The notes under the pieces were generated by a model. That model was not told the origin of the DNA. It searched no databases and saw only the letters and a list, made by a program, of their open reading frames with translations. From positions 1 to 43,536 of the forward strand of contig NW_014579256.1 in assembly GCF_000485595.1 (NCBI RefSeq): 43,536 nucleotides of DNA, read 5' to 3'. This document shows positions 11,037-22,137 of the stretch, one piece after another; positions within the stretch are counted from its first letter, which is position 1, and every line of letters begins with the position of its first letter. Both the position numbers and the translations under genes were made by a program. This DNA is from Priapulus caudatus. Its lineage: Eukaryota > Priapulida > Priapulimorpha > Priapulimorphida > Priapulidae.

Positions 11037-11392
11037 GTGCCTTGCCTCTTTCTCTCTCCTCTCTTTTTTGTGCTCTCTTCCTCTTCGCTCTTTTGATCTC
11101 TCTCTCTTTCTAACTTGTTCTCTTCTCTCTCCTCTCTCTCTTCTGTCTCTCTACTCTCTCTCTCTTCTGCTCTCTCCTCTCTCGTACTCTTCTCTCTCTC
11201 TCTCTCTCCTCCTCCTCTCTCCTCTCTCTTTCTCTCTGCTCTCGCTCTCTTCTCTCATTCTCTGCTACTCTCTCTCTCTCTCTCTCTCGTCTTCCTCCTC
11301 TTCTCTCTCTCGCTCTCTCTCTCTCTTTTTTTTCCTCTCTCTTCTCTCTCTCTCCGCTCACCCTCTCTCTGCTCTATGTGCCTCTCTTGACT
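11037..11392 (+). repeat. Polypyrimidine (CT)-rich tract
   Basis: About 350 bases almost purely C and T on the plus strand, mostly TCTC with TTT and CCT interruptions. Open frames rich in Ser-Leu are artefacts. It forms an inverted pair with the purine tract at 11673-12212. Confidence 0.95.
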
Positions 11393-11672
11393 CGGTTTAT
11401 TAACACTGCCCGTGTCTATTTCAATAGAACGGCGCACACGCCCACTGTACGTGCGGCTGTGCTAGCGGTGAAAGGCGGCGTAGGTAGTAAACTTTGCACA
11501 GTTACTAGATGCCCAGTGGCCTAGGCAGCCGATGCTGCAAGAGGAAGCACACGATGTTAGAGAAGAAGTCTTTGCTTCCACCAATACTGGTTTTTGTATG
11601 CTGGCGGGGGATTTGATTTATGTGTGCATGATATTAACAGCTGACTGTTGAATATTATATGAGTACTTGTAT
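11393..11672. other. Unique spacer between CT and GA tracts
   Basis: 280 bases of ordinary composition; no gene recognised. It would form the loop if the flanking CT and GA tracts paired. Confidence 0.6.
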
Positions 11673-11709
11673 GTAGAGAAGAGAGAGAGAGAGGAGAGAG
11701 AGGAGAGAA

Positions 11710-11741
<32 letters not shown>

Positions 11742-12212
11742 AGGAGAAGAGAGAGAGGGAGAGAGAAGAAGGAGACGAGAGAGATGAGAAAAATGAGGGG
11801 AGAGAGAAGAGTCGAAATGAGAAGGAGAGAGAGAGTGAAGAGAGGAGGAGGGAGAGAGAAGACGAGAGAGAGAAGAGAGAGAAAAAAAGAAGAGAGAACA
11901 GAAAGAGGGAGAGAGAGAAAAAAATGAGAACGAGAGAGAGAGCTCGAGAGAGAGAGAGAGAGAAAGAGAGGGAGAGGAGAGTGAAAGAGAGGGAGGGAGA
12001 GTAGTGAGAGAGAGAGAGAGAGCAGAGAGAGAGAGGAGGACGAAGGGAGAGAGAGAGAGAGAGAGAGGAGAAGAGAGAGCAAGAAAGCAGACTTACGAAG
12101 AAAGAGGGAGAGAGAGAAAAAAAGAGAGAGAAAGAAAGAAAGAGGGAGAGAGAGAAAAAAAGAGAGAGAAAGTGAGAGAGAAAGTGAGAGAGCGCGCGCG
12201 CGAGAGAGAGTT
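11673..12212 (+). repeat. Polypurine (GA)-rich tract
   Basis: About 540 bases almost purely G and A on the plus strand, ending in (CG)4 and GAGAGAG. A block 'gggagagagagaaaaaaaga' is duplicated around 12102-12165. It is complementary in kind to the CT tract 280 bases upstream. Confidence 0.95.
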
Positions 12213-12681
12213 AATAATCATTGAAAGTAAAGGTCAGATTTCTGAGAGGCACCGTTTTTAATTGGCTTGCAGTTGGATAATTACTACCGATAAATGAGGA
12301 GGTTTCTCATTATTGGGCGGAGATGCTTATTTTTACCCTTGGCTGCGTCGTTCGCTCCCTCAGGGCGAGGTTTCGGGGAAGCTTTGGTCTATAGCTATAG
12401 TCTATATGGCTCCCTGGTTTGGAACCCGTTAGCTTGTTAGCGGTATTTGCAGCGGGGTTCTGTGGTGAAACCGCCTCTAGATGTTTCAGGGAAAGCACGA
12501 TGAAGAGATCCCGACCCCTTCACTCACCTCACCCCTTCTCCCTTCTCTAAACTTATGCTCTCCATGTCTCTCACCTCCTTCCCTTTCCCTTCACCGCCTC
12601 GTATCCTTCCCATTTTTTAACCCTATGTTTTCGTCTTCTCCTACTTCGTCCCTCGCCGCGCTACCTTGTGTGCTTACCTGT
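12213..12681. other. No gene recognised
   Basis: Mixed sequence with short open frames and pyrimidine-rich stretches in the second half. Nothing recognisable. Confidence 0.5.
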
Positions 12682-12683
12682 CT

Positions 12684-12747
<64 letters not shown>

Positions 12748-12748
12748 N
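12682..12748 (+). repeat. (TC)n microsatellite ending in a lone N
   Basis: About 33 TC units; the single N at 12748 directly follows and probably marks a collapsed or joined repeat. Confidence 0.95.
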
Positions 12749-12820
12749 CATTCCATTAATAGATAGTTACTACAGTATAGAGACCAGATATGTAATTAAA
12801 ATAATATAATGCCAATGTTG

Positions 12821-12982
12821 GGTGATAGCTCCATTAGGAGGTTCCCAACTTTAATGTCATTAATTTTAGCGGTTATGTTATAAGGTTACGGCTAAGGGTT
12901 AGGGTTAGGATTATCCAATCAATTAAATGCATTACCGATTGATATGTATCAAGAGTTGGGAACACTCTAATGGAGCCGTTTA
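12821..12982. mobile_element. Small inverted-repeat element E2 with TTAGGG core
   Basis: GCTCCATTAG followed by GTTCCCAACT (from 12828) is matched in inverted form by AGTTGGGAACACTCTAATGG ending near 12976. The interior has a short TTAGGG-like run at 12893-12909. Flanking GCCAATGTTG (12811-12820) and GCCAAATGTTG (12983-12993) look like a 10-11-base target-site duplication, which would suit a Mutator-like MITE. Confidence 0.65.
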
Positions 12983-13526
12983 GCCAAATGTTGTAATCTT
13001 ATAATGTAACGTACCCCTTTCTTTACTTATGCATTCCCGCCATTTTGTCATGTTTCGACCTTGCTTGATCTCCCCCCTTTGTGTTAATGTTCGCCAATAA
13101 TCCCCTCCGGCCGTTAATCACCGGTCTATAGTAGCGCACCAGCTGTGTGACTATAACGTCAATATACAGCATCTTGATTTATGACCTTTTTTTCTTCGAG
13201 CTACGGTCTAAGATACGATTGGCTGGATTGTGAATTATGGTTGAAACCGCTGGCGTGGTGTGTGGTGCGAACGAGGGAAGACGTAGATAAATTCTTTATG
13301 CATCGGGGCCATTCATCCAACGTGCATTTAATCAAAAGAATAACGTCAGACTGACATACACTCTTACATATATACGCGATCGCTCTATACGATAGTAGAT
13401 TCATCAACAACATATAAGAATCGTCGACACAGTAAAGAGCCGGCTTAAAGCCACGGCAGGGATGAGTACGGAGCCACCGAGAGATCGACGAGCGCCATAG
13501 AAGAGGCAGAGAAATGCCCGAAGCCC

Positions 13527-13600
13527 TTATATACGATCAGGCTCAGTTACTCCTGATCTGGTCAAACGGGATTGAGATAGCGTTATCCCTGGATTGGCTA
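13527..13600 (-). promoter_or_regulatory. TATA/CCAAT promoter of the right arm
   Basis: On the minus strand, a CCAAT box (ATTGG at about 13594) precedes TATATAA (13527-13533). This mirrors the left-arm promoter; the proximal CCAAT box is mutated (CTGGTC). It would direct transcription into the loop. Confidence 0.4.
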
Positions 13601-13641
13601 GAAAAAGTGCGATAGGCATTCTGAAGGAAGGCCTATATATA

Positions 13642-14318
13642 CAGTAAAAACCCGCCGTATAAGACACATAGTATTTAAGAAATGTTAGGCTAAATATTTC
13701 GCTCATTTAGACCCCTTTACATAAGAACGCTGTTTAGGCATACAGATTTTGAAGTAGGTTCTTAATTTTCCATGCAGGATGAAGAACTTAAAAAGAAACA
13801 CAGGTAAAATAAAAAGACGCGAGCTGCAACAATATTCGGATGCAAAACAATGGGCAATCCAATGCAACTGCGCAATGCTCAACAATAACCAATGTCCAGC
13901 ACCCTGGCATTGTTATTGGAGAACACAGTACTTGTGCATTATTACATATACAGTAAAAACCGCATAAAAAGACGAACGCGTCGGGTGATTATGTGTTAGC
14001 GTGTAAAGCATGATTGTGTACATGTATTGTCATTGACATCTCAACCATAAAAAATACAAACATGTGCCAACAACTAAAACTGTCTCCCATATAACACCTT
14101 CACACAGTAAACCTACTGTACGCTGTAACACATGCATCACAGTCACTAGCGCGGCGGGTTCAGCTAGTAGCATATTAAATAGTAGTAAACAATTAAGAAC
14201 CTATTTACAGAAGCCCGTTTTGAGCAACTAATTTTTCACGTAAGCACCCATTTATATAAGGAACATGTTGAGGGCTAACTTGAAAAAATCGATGTTCTTA
14301 TACGCGGGTTTTCTACTG
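13642..14318. mobile_element. Tc1/mariner-pogo-like MITE with TA duplication
   Basis: It begins CAGTAAAAACCCGCCGTATAAGA and ends with the inverse of CAGTAGAAAACCCGCGTATAAG, flanked by TA on both sides (13640-13641, 14319-14320). The inverted repeats extend imperfectly to about 130-145 bases on each side. The equivalent spot in the left arm (about 6248-6256) is an uninterrupted 'caatatatatagcc', so the empty site is visible in the same window. An extra internal copy of the terminus preceded by TA starts at 13951. No transposase is encoded. CAGT ends and TA targets are typical of the pogo/Tigger group. Confidence 0.85.
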
Positions 14319-15824
14319 TATTGGCGCGTGACAATAATTCGCGTTCCACACGTTGTGACGTCAGTTTTGGCCACTGAGCAGAAAAAGCTGTTAGCGCTGC
14401 AGGCCTATAGCTCCTAGAAATGCTAACAGCTCCGCCAGCAAAGCTGGTAAGGCCGCGCCAATTTTTGGAGCAAATTACAGTAATAAAACAGCATGGTCAT
14501 GTTCTTCCCTTGTGTTTCAATTAGTCATTATCAATGTCCATAACAATAATCGGCTTCTTGTTTTTCCGTTCCCTCTATCGGATGACTGTTTTATGCTTCT
14601 TTGCCGGGGCTCACCAATTAATGGAAACGCCAACGAATCGTTGCTGCCTTGGTAGCTAACCACTCTCCCACTTTGAACAGCGCAGAGTGTGCAGAGAGAC
14701 GCTGGAGTTCTGGTCACATCGTAGCAACGTAGTAGCGTCTCAAGAACATTGCCGAGTGGAGCCGCAGAAGCTGGTGTCTCGCTTATTTACTAGAGGAGCT
14801 ACAAAAATAGTATACAAGAATAACCAATTGCATTAACAAGCACACATTGTAACTTAGAGTTGGTCAAAACAATATATCCTCAAGCCTAGGAATGTGGGGG
14901 AGGCTTGTGGCGAAAGGGTGTGCCCGAAGCCAACAAACTTGTGTGGCCCGGCTCCGGATCCGGCACTAATTGAAGGCTGGTTCCAGGCTATCGTCTCTGT
15001 CATTTACACCAGGCTGCCGAATATGGCAGTGGCGAACGCCATTGTTTACATTGTATGTCACGGTTTATCACGGATTAGTGTTTCAAAATATTCCTTAGAA
15101 GTTAATATGCAAGACAACGAGATTTCTACAGGGTACAGTTTCTCAGTGTTTTCGAATTTTCCGGTTGATGCAATAGCTGTAGGAATCAGCGGCTCTGGTT
15201 TTATCCAAGAAGCTGTAGGCCGGCATTCGAAACTGTCGGCGCGCGGGCCGACGTGAATTCGAAGCACTGTTTGCTGACGTTCGCAAATTTCGTGCTAACA
15301 ATACCCTGCTCACAGTTCACTTCCTTACCTGGACATAGGCTGGTTCACCACAAATACAAGTTATTTTTCATTTTATACCAATAGAGAAATAACCCAACAA
15401 TATAGTAGAATATAATAGCTACTCCTTTTTTCGGCTTTAGGTCTACCTACAGCCGCCTTTGGGATATATCTAGGCACGTACGAAATCAGGCATGGTCCGG
15501 GGGGCCATGTCTAGAACGCCATAGTGAGGACAGCACTCGCCGCTAGACAATCGAACACCACGTCTATGCTGACAGCAATTACCGAAAAAAATAAAGTTTT
15601 CTGAAAAATGTGCATTTTTTGGTGAATACGAAGGTTCTGAGACATTTATGTGTACTCTAGACGAGTTTGCCTACTCGAGCAATAATACTGCTTGCAGTCC
15701 ATTCTGTAACCACAACCTAAACTTTAGTAAAGCACACAGTAACAAGCACAATCCACCCAAATGGCACTCAGGTTTGATTTAAAGTTTCACACATTAAAGG
15801 CCTGAGCTTTCATTACGCTTGCGG

Positions 15825-16570
15825 TAACAACGCGTCCAGGAACATCCCGTTGGAGGTAACCACGTCGTCACATGTAACACCGGCTTCACAAGTAACACGG
15901 CTTCACCTGTAATACGTTGGCATGGTGATACGTCGGTGGCGGGAACGAGGGTCGGCAGGAACACGTTGGAGGTAGGCACTCGTCATCAGTTAACACGGCT
16001 TTTCACCAATGTACAGCACGGCTTCACCGTAACACGTCGCCAATGTACCCGGCGTTCACCGGTAGTCACGCTCGGCATGGTAAACGTCGTGCCTGGTAAC
16101 ACGGGTCGCAGGAACCACGTTGGAGTAGCGACGTCAGTCACATGTAACACGGCTTCACATGTACACGGCTTGACCCGTAATATCGTCAGGCATGGATACG
16201 TCGGTGCCGGTAACAGGGCGTCGCAGTGAACAACGTTGGAAGGTAACACGTCGTCACATGTAACCGCTTCACATGTAACACGGCTTCACCGGTATTACGT
16301 CGCGCATGGGAAACTCGGTGCCGTACACGCGTCGGCAGGAACACATGTTGGAGGTGAGCAAACGTCGTCACATGTAACACGGCTTTCACCCCGTAATACG
16401 TCAGCATGGGTAAACGTCGGTGCGCGTAACGGGCTGCGCAGGGAACACGTTGGAGGTACTCACGTCGTCACATGTAACACGGCTTTCACAGGTAACATAC
16501 CCTGGCTTTCAAACCGGATAGTACGTCGCATGGTAAATACGGTCGTGCCGGTAACACGGTGTTGCAGGAA
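15825..16570 (-). repeat. 98/81-base minisatellite (right, inverted)
   Basis: Reverse-complement copy of the left minisatellite (GTAACACGGCTTCAC, GTAATACGTCGGCATGG and GAACACGTTGGAGGTA blocks). Many single-base indels make it much noisier than the left array. It stops abruptly at 16570, where repeat R1 begins. Confidence 0.9.
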
Positions 16571-17240
16571 TGAATGAGTACGTTAATTATTAATATTAGA
16601 TTTATTGTCGTTTATGACTTCCTTTTACTTTTAGTGCAGCACGTACACTTACTTAATTTACTTAGCTATCAGTCAGAGTCTATCCACCAGTATACACAGC
16701 AACTGCCGTATACTACAATTGCAAGTCCAACTTCCCGCCACTATGATAGTAATGTAAATAACCCGGCAAGGCTAAGACTGCAAGATCATAGCTTCGACGT
16801 AACAATAACATACATGATAGTACCTCCAAGAAACGGTATTGCTAGGGTTAGAATACCCTAGAGACGTATTGACGTTAGTCACACAGCCTGGTCAGGTTAA
16901 CATGATAGTTGATATATATACGGCTACCGACTACCGCCTGGTATGTAAACAAACTTGTAAAGCCACCTACGCTTGCGAGGTGTATTGACGTTAGTCACAC
17001 AGCCTGGTCGGGTTAACATGATAGTAGCTCCAAGAAACGGTATCGCTAGGGTTAGGATACCGTATAGACTATAGGTATAGACAATCCGTCGCACAGCCTG
17101 GTCGGGCTAACATGATACATTGATAGTTGATATATATACGGCTACCGACTACCGCCCGGTATGTAAACAAACTTGTAAAGCCACCTACGCTTGCTTCATA
17201 ATTACTTATATAGTCGTTAGTCTACCTATAACAAAGTTAT
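16571..17240 (+). repeat. Dispersed repeat R1, copy b, with internal tandem duplication
   Basis: 16571-16820 matches 6668-6912 and 25622-25835. It continues into a module of about 165-175 bases present twice (16814-16976 and 17020-17192): CTCCAAGAAACGGTAT, a CTAGGGTTAGAATACCCTAG palindrome, CACAGCCTGGTCGGG, then 'gatatatatacggctaccg'. The final part, to the GTTATAC end, recurs before the gap at 25970. No coding function. Confidence 0.85.
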
Positions 17241-17339
17241 ACTTTCTCTTTAATTAGATAACCATAGAAATCGCAGCCCAATAACCTTAATGTCATAATG
17301 TCATATAATGAAAACAATGCTTGCGATCTACTGTGCTTG

Positions 17340-17752
17340 CCCCCGAACATGGCGGCGCCGGGGCGAATACCCGGATGTGTGACGTCAGTGAAACCTATGT
17401 ATAACACTAACAGCTCGCTGTACTCACAGTCACTATCTCCCGGACCCCGGTCCTCACTCGGTGCGTCTCCCTCTCGCTCCGACCGGTAGACGCTCGCCGA
17501 ACAGTCGCTTCCAAGTTCTCTCTTCTTCCTTTCTCTCCCTGCTCTCTCCAACTCCTCCGTCCAATATATTTCACTCTAAGCTCTGCACTGTCCCAACCTC
17601 TACCGCTCGCTCACTCCACAACAACGCTACTCAAACTCGCGCCGTTTGCACACGACTCGCCGAACGGCCTACTGTTTCTCTACGCTATCGCCGCTCTCGG
17701 TCGCTAGATGGGGTCACAATCGCAACTAATGGCAGCCCCCATCGAATCTGAA
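17340..17752 (+). promoter_or_regulatory. Candidate promoter and short first exon
   Basis: A YY1-like AACATGGCGGCGCC (17346-17359) is followed by a perfect TGACGTCA (17380-17387), a TATAA-like TGTATAAC near 17398, then about 300 bases of CT-rich leader. An ATG at 17707 opens MGSQSQLMAAPIESE, which runs into a consensus donor GTAAGTGA at 17753. This is what a promoter plus 5' exon looks like, but I find no second exon and a transposon leader is equally possible. Confidence 0.3.
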
Positions 17753-18079
17753 GGTAAGTGAGTAATTGCTGCAATACACTTACAAAACAAACATGAAACA
17801 CACAGAAATACATTACAAACACAACATTTAACCCCCCTCCCCAAGGGCAAACTCAGCCCCTGCGAGCACCTCAGCTCGTGGCTACCGGTCCTACCGGTAC
17901 CACCGCCACACAGACTATCCATCCGACCATTCACTGATTCAGCTGTATTTATATGGCTGTATGGAATAGCTCCAAGAAACGGTCATATAGTATACAGAAA
18001 GACCCGGACCCCGGACGACGGAAAGAGACAGTCATACACAGGCTGTGTATTCCTAATTCTACCTGACATTGACAACCCA
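17753..18079. other. No gene recognised
   Basis: After the candidate donor there is C-rich and mixed sequence. 'agctccaagaaacggt' at about 17967 matches the R1-associated module at 17027, so it may be a fragment of the same repeat. Confidence 0.45.
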
Positions 18080-18335
18080 GGGTGCAAATACACTTTGCAC
18101 CCGGGTGCAAATACACTTTATGACCCAGGGTGCAAATACACTTTATGACGTCCTTCTAACCCTAACCCTAACCCTAACCCTAACCCTAACCCTAACCTGC
18201 CCAATAAAACTAACAAGATGTCATTTACTCAATATAAAATATCATTTATATCAATATAAATAGGTTAGGGTTAGGGTTAGGTTTAGGGTTGGGTTAGGCG
18301 TTAGAAGGCAAATCGTCCATAAGTGTATTTGCCAC
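18080..18335. mobile_element. MITE E3 whose inverted repeats run into telomere tracts
   Basis: The terminus GGGTGCAAATACACTTTATG occurs three times in a row at the left (starts about 18080, 18103, 18128) and once, inverted, at the right (ending 18335). The first two are head to head, giving the perfect palindrome TTTGCACCCGGGTGCAAA. Inside the termini, (CCCTAA)n at 18157-18197 and (TTAGGG)n at 18262-18298 form the inner part of the hairpin. Element E5 at 23580-23818 has the same terminus. No coding capacity. Confidence 0.85.
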
Positions 18336-19225
18336 CGCGTAGCGTGTCTTCTAGAAAATAGGCTAGGCATTCGTACGTTGTCTCTAGGCATAGGCCATGT
18401 GTTGTGTTTGATATTGCAATCCAAATATGCCAATTAAAACAAATTACGGAGGTTAATTGCAGTTATTATGCATTTTCTAACGTTTTTGCGAATAGGCATG
18501 TACTCTGATATCAATTATTTTAATATTTCTAAAATGAACAGAAAAACTACCCGTGATCTGTATTGTTTACTGCGTTACACGTCTTACCTGTATAAGGCTG
18601 GCGCTATAAGCAGGTAAGCCTCCAGACTATGTTCCACCGTTGCACTACCTTTCGGCTCTCAACGAAAAGCGCCTTTTTTGCGCCATTTTTTTTCGCGCGA
18701 AATTCGACTAGGAGTTGCAATAATTAGGCATTATGCCGACGCAAGGTGGAAGGCTCGCTGGGAACGTCGAGAAAGCATTACGAAGATAAAGTTATTCTTG
18801 TTGTGTATTTCGTGACATTTCCGTCAGTTGGCGTAGTCACAGTGCGACCGGCTGTGTTTGTTGGTGTATGAAATGTGTTCAAGCAACTTGGCAGAATTCG
18901 CATATAGGAGCTGGCAAAAGGGGTTTCGAGGGAAGCATAGAAGCATGAATCTGATAGTTATTTAACATGAATAAAGTTGTATGTTTGTAAGTGCAATGTA
19001 ACAGTGTGAGTATTTTTAATTATTTCCTGGTATCGATGCTTATTCAGGCCTGCAGCCTAATGGACGCGGCCTCTACATGGTTTTTGTTCCAACTCCTATA
19101 ATACCAGTCGTCCATAGTTACGTTGACTGCGTTTCGCCTACACTGAACTACTTTCTGGTGAGTAGCGCCCTAGCGGCCGTTACGAGCAGGAGCGGTAATC
19201 CATTAGAGAATCAGACCACTATTAA
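18336..19225. other. No gene recognised
   Basis: AT-rich to mixed sequence without long open frames. CTTACCTG ... CAGGTAAG near 18585-18620 is a small hairpin; I do not see tRNA or snRNA features. Confidence 0.5.
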
Positions 19226-19570
19226 TGCCTCATAGGATCCTATACATTAAGAATTGAATTTCAGGAGGCTGAAAAATAGTAATTCTCGGACCGTTTTTCG
19301 GCCAAGTGGCAATATTAAAGCTCTAAGCGTAGCCATGTACTTCAGCTGTGGCACCATTAGAGTACTGACAGTAGACTTGTCCGGCCGTTTTTTAAAAAAA
19401 CTATCGTGAATTTACTAAACGCACCACATTCTGTGCATGAAAAACAGTCCGTGCAGTCCAATGGGGGACCATACATTAAAAGAATTCTTCATTTTAGAAT
19501 TACCGTAACCATCCACACCATTACTCAATGTGTATGTCTTTGCCACAACACGATAGCCAGCTAAATTTAA
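19226..19570 (+). repeat. Direct repeat D, copy 1
   Basis: About 340 bases from 'attaagaattgaatttcagg' to 'gatagccagctaaat' recur at 21627-21965 in the same orientation, about 80 percent identical, with many one-base indels. The ends do not show TG...CA, so LTR status is not supported. Confidence 0.8.
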
Positions 19571-21626
19571 TGGAACCACAAACGTGCGCGTGCAGCTTTA
19601 TATGCACGAGCTCGCGGGCGCACCCTGATTTGGTCGGGGCCGAATGACGCCGTCACATCCTCTAACCTAACAGAGGTAGATGAACAGTAGTGATTTAATA
19701 TTTGCAACGTGTCTGGTATAGAACGTTTTTTTCTCAGGAAATCCTGTTCAAATGCGCAATAAAGATCGTTTCACGCCACAATTTACCCGCGGCTTGCACA
19801 CGGCGTCAAAATGTTTGTGTTAATTCGCTGTTCTCGTTTTTGGTTTTGGTGATTATCTTCGAACCCCACCCTCCCCGCTTCAGGCGATTCCGGTGACGCT
19901 ACTGCTTTGCGAATGCCCAAGTGTTGTGCTTAGTTTGAGTAGTCGCTAGAGTTGCATAGAATGAGGGGGTTTACATTGATAAAATTGCATACCTATGCGA
20001 AACTTGAGTAATTCGATGAGATCAAATAACAAAAAAATTTTTAAATCGCACATTGAAATTCCGATTTTCTGCGTAATTTAGAATGCCACACTGATCGGAC
20101 ATTAAAACAACGGTGTCCAAGATTTTTGCTTTGCGATTGAAATATTGTTTCAAAAAAAATAAAAGGGCTTTTTTGTCAAATTTGATTCTAAACGATACTG
20201 ACGCGACATGTCTTGTTGCTCTGCGTATAGCCAAAATTAGCACTCGGAAAGCAATCGGTTGATTTTTTATAGCGAATTCCAAGCGGCTGTGGGAATTGTA
20301 CACCAGGTGGCGCTATCAGATTATAAGTGCTATTGGTAGACGTTCATTTTACGCGCTCCAACAATGATGGTTGCGAGGCATTTTTGATCATGATGCTTCA
20401 AGAATAGGCATTTAGCGCTTCATTTGGAATAGAAATTGTGCAAAAGGCGACAGTCAGTTTCGAGATTAGGCGATATGTCCAAGTTGGGTCACCCAACAAG
20501 AATCATCAGCTTTCATTGTTGCCATCTTCGACTGTGGATAGACACATATTGGCGAAGCGATCGGACATCATGGAACCGTTTTATTACTAAGACTTGTTCT
20601 CGAATAAAACAATACATCTGGGACAAGTTTATTTCAAGGCTTGTAACTCATGCCAAAATTCTTCTAGCTGATTGGCTTGAATGGGTGCAACAGACCAGCA
20701 GATTGACAAAGTACTGGACCACAGGGTGTTTAAGTGGTAGCCACGAAAGCCACTTTTCACAAGCATTAAACCAATGCTAATACTTCGTGCAGATCACGAA
20801 ATGTTGTTATGAGAATTGGTTACCCCAAGATCGTTCTTGAATTCGCAAGTGTCTAATTTCTGCTGGTAAATTACGCTGCGTGCGCGATATATCAGATTTC
20901 TATAGGCCTGCTTGGGTGGACTGTAGATGCACAACTGGAAATTCATACGATCGATGGCAACCTTCAGCTCCCCTAAAAATACATAAGAATTGACATTCAA
21001 TGACAGAATTAGAAAGAAAACCTGATACAATGATTACAAGTACAACGTCTTAGCGTAGAATTTAGCAATAGCAGGACTATTCGCAGACTATTAGTCGCGA
21101 GACGATGAGATTTGAACGAAAGCAGGGACCTTCGACTGTGTGGTGGTGTGTTGTGTGTGTGTGTGTGCTGTGTGTTGTTGGGGGGGCGGGGGTAAGCAAC
21201 GGGTTAGGTATACGGGTTAAGGCCTAGTAATTGCCTAATGACTAAAATTTGACCGAGGACTAGGCTTAAGTTACACTATTGCGCATGCCGTTAGAATTAC
21301 GAACAAGAATGCATTCGTTATTTGCAATCAAAAGTTTCAAATTTGCTAATGTGCTGTCTTTCAATTGCAACATGACGCCAGAATTTATGTCCAACTCACA
21401 CATGAACGTTCTCCAAGTCAAACTTTAGCGGAATCGTACACAATAAATGAACACTTCTATACGAACTTTCTGCACAGGGCAGTAGGCGCTCGAGAAAACG
21501 AGTGAATAATAATGCCACCGCACTCCTGCAGTCATTAATATTTGAAAATGTGATAAATTTCCGGAAACATTTTTTTCAAAGTGTGACAAGAGAAACAGGC
21601 TGCACTGTAAAATTCCTTTATTGAAT
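19571..21626. other. Interval between direct repeats, no gene recognised
   Basis: Two kilobases with open frames of at most 114 codons, none with a recognisable domain. Features are a GT microsatellite and G run at 21143-21191 and AT-rich segments. Confidence 0.5.
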
Positions 21627-21965
21627 CCTCCAATAGGCATCCTATACTTAAGAATTGAATTTCAGGAGCTTGAAAAAATAGTATTTCGACCAGTTTCGGC
21701 CGCAAGTGGCATATTAAAGCTAGGTAGGCCATGTCTACTTCAGCGTGCACGACATTAGAGTTATGAACACATATGTTGTCCGGCCCCGTTTTTAAAAAAA
21801 TATCGTGAAATTTACTAAACGACACCACATTTGTTGCTGAAAAACACGTCGCGCAGTGCCAATGGAGCCATCACATTGAAAGAATTCGTTTTAAAATTAC
21901 CAGTAAACGCATACACCATCTCAATGTGTATGTCATGCCACAACAGCGGATAGCCAGCCTAAATC
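21627..21965 (+). repeat. Direct repeat D, copy 2
   Basis: Counterpart of 19226-19570, about 2.4 kb downstream. Directly after it lies a 50-base hairpin (21966-22015) in which CATAGAAAATCGCAACACTA pairs with its imperfect inverse. Confidence 0.8.
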
Positions 21966-22137
21966 ATAGAAAATCGCAACACTAACCGCACGCAAACACG
22001 GTTTAGTGTGCGAATTTCTATGGCCTAAATAATGCAAGCCCACCAAAACGTCGCATCAGCTTTAGTCATCGGCTGCGGGCTGCCAAAACTCCACGACAGA
22101 TGGCGGCTCTCGGCTCTGGCTCAATTCTACCACGGTT

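Larger units (their letters stand above)
13201..16570 (-). repeat. Right arm of giant inverted structure
   Basis: Inverted counterpart of 3290-6620. Relative to the left arm it carries a 677-base transposon (13642-14318), lacks the 480-base block of 5205-5690, and its outer minisatellite is more degraded. Beyond 13220 the arm continues a little past the point where the left copy is cut by the N at 6621. Confidence 0.8.

Noticed and set aside
11037-12261. Arg-Glu-rich and Ser-Leu-rich open frames
   Set aside because: They follow purely from GA and CT repeats and overlap each other on both strands.
18584-18720. tRNA or small nuclear RNA gene
   Set aside because: Only a short CTTACCTG/CAGGTAAG hairpin is seen; no cloverleaf, B box or other expected element.
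19226-21965. LTR retrotransposon bounded by the direct repeats D
   Set aside because: No TG/CA ends, primer-binding site, polypurine tract or gag/pol motif between them; kept only as a direct repeat pair.
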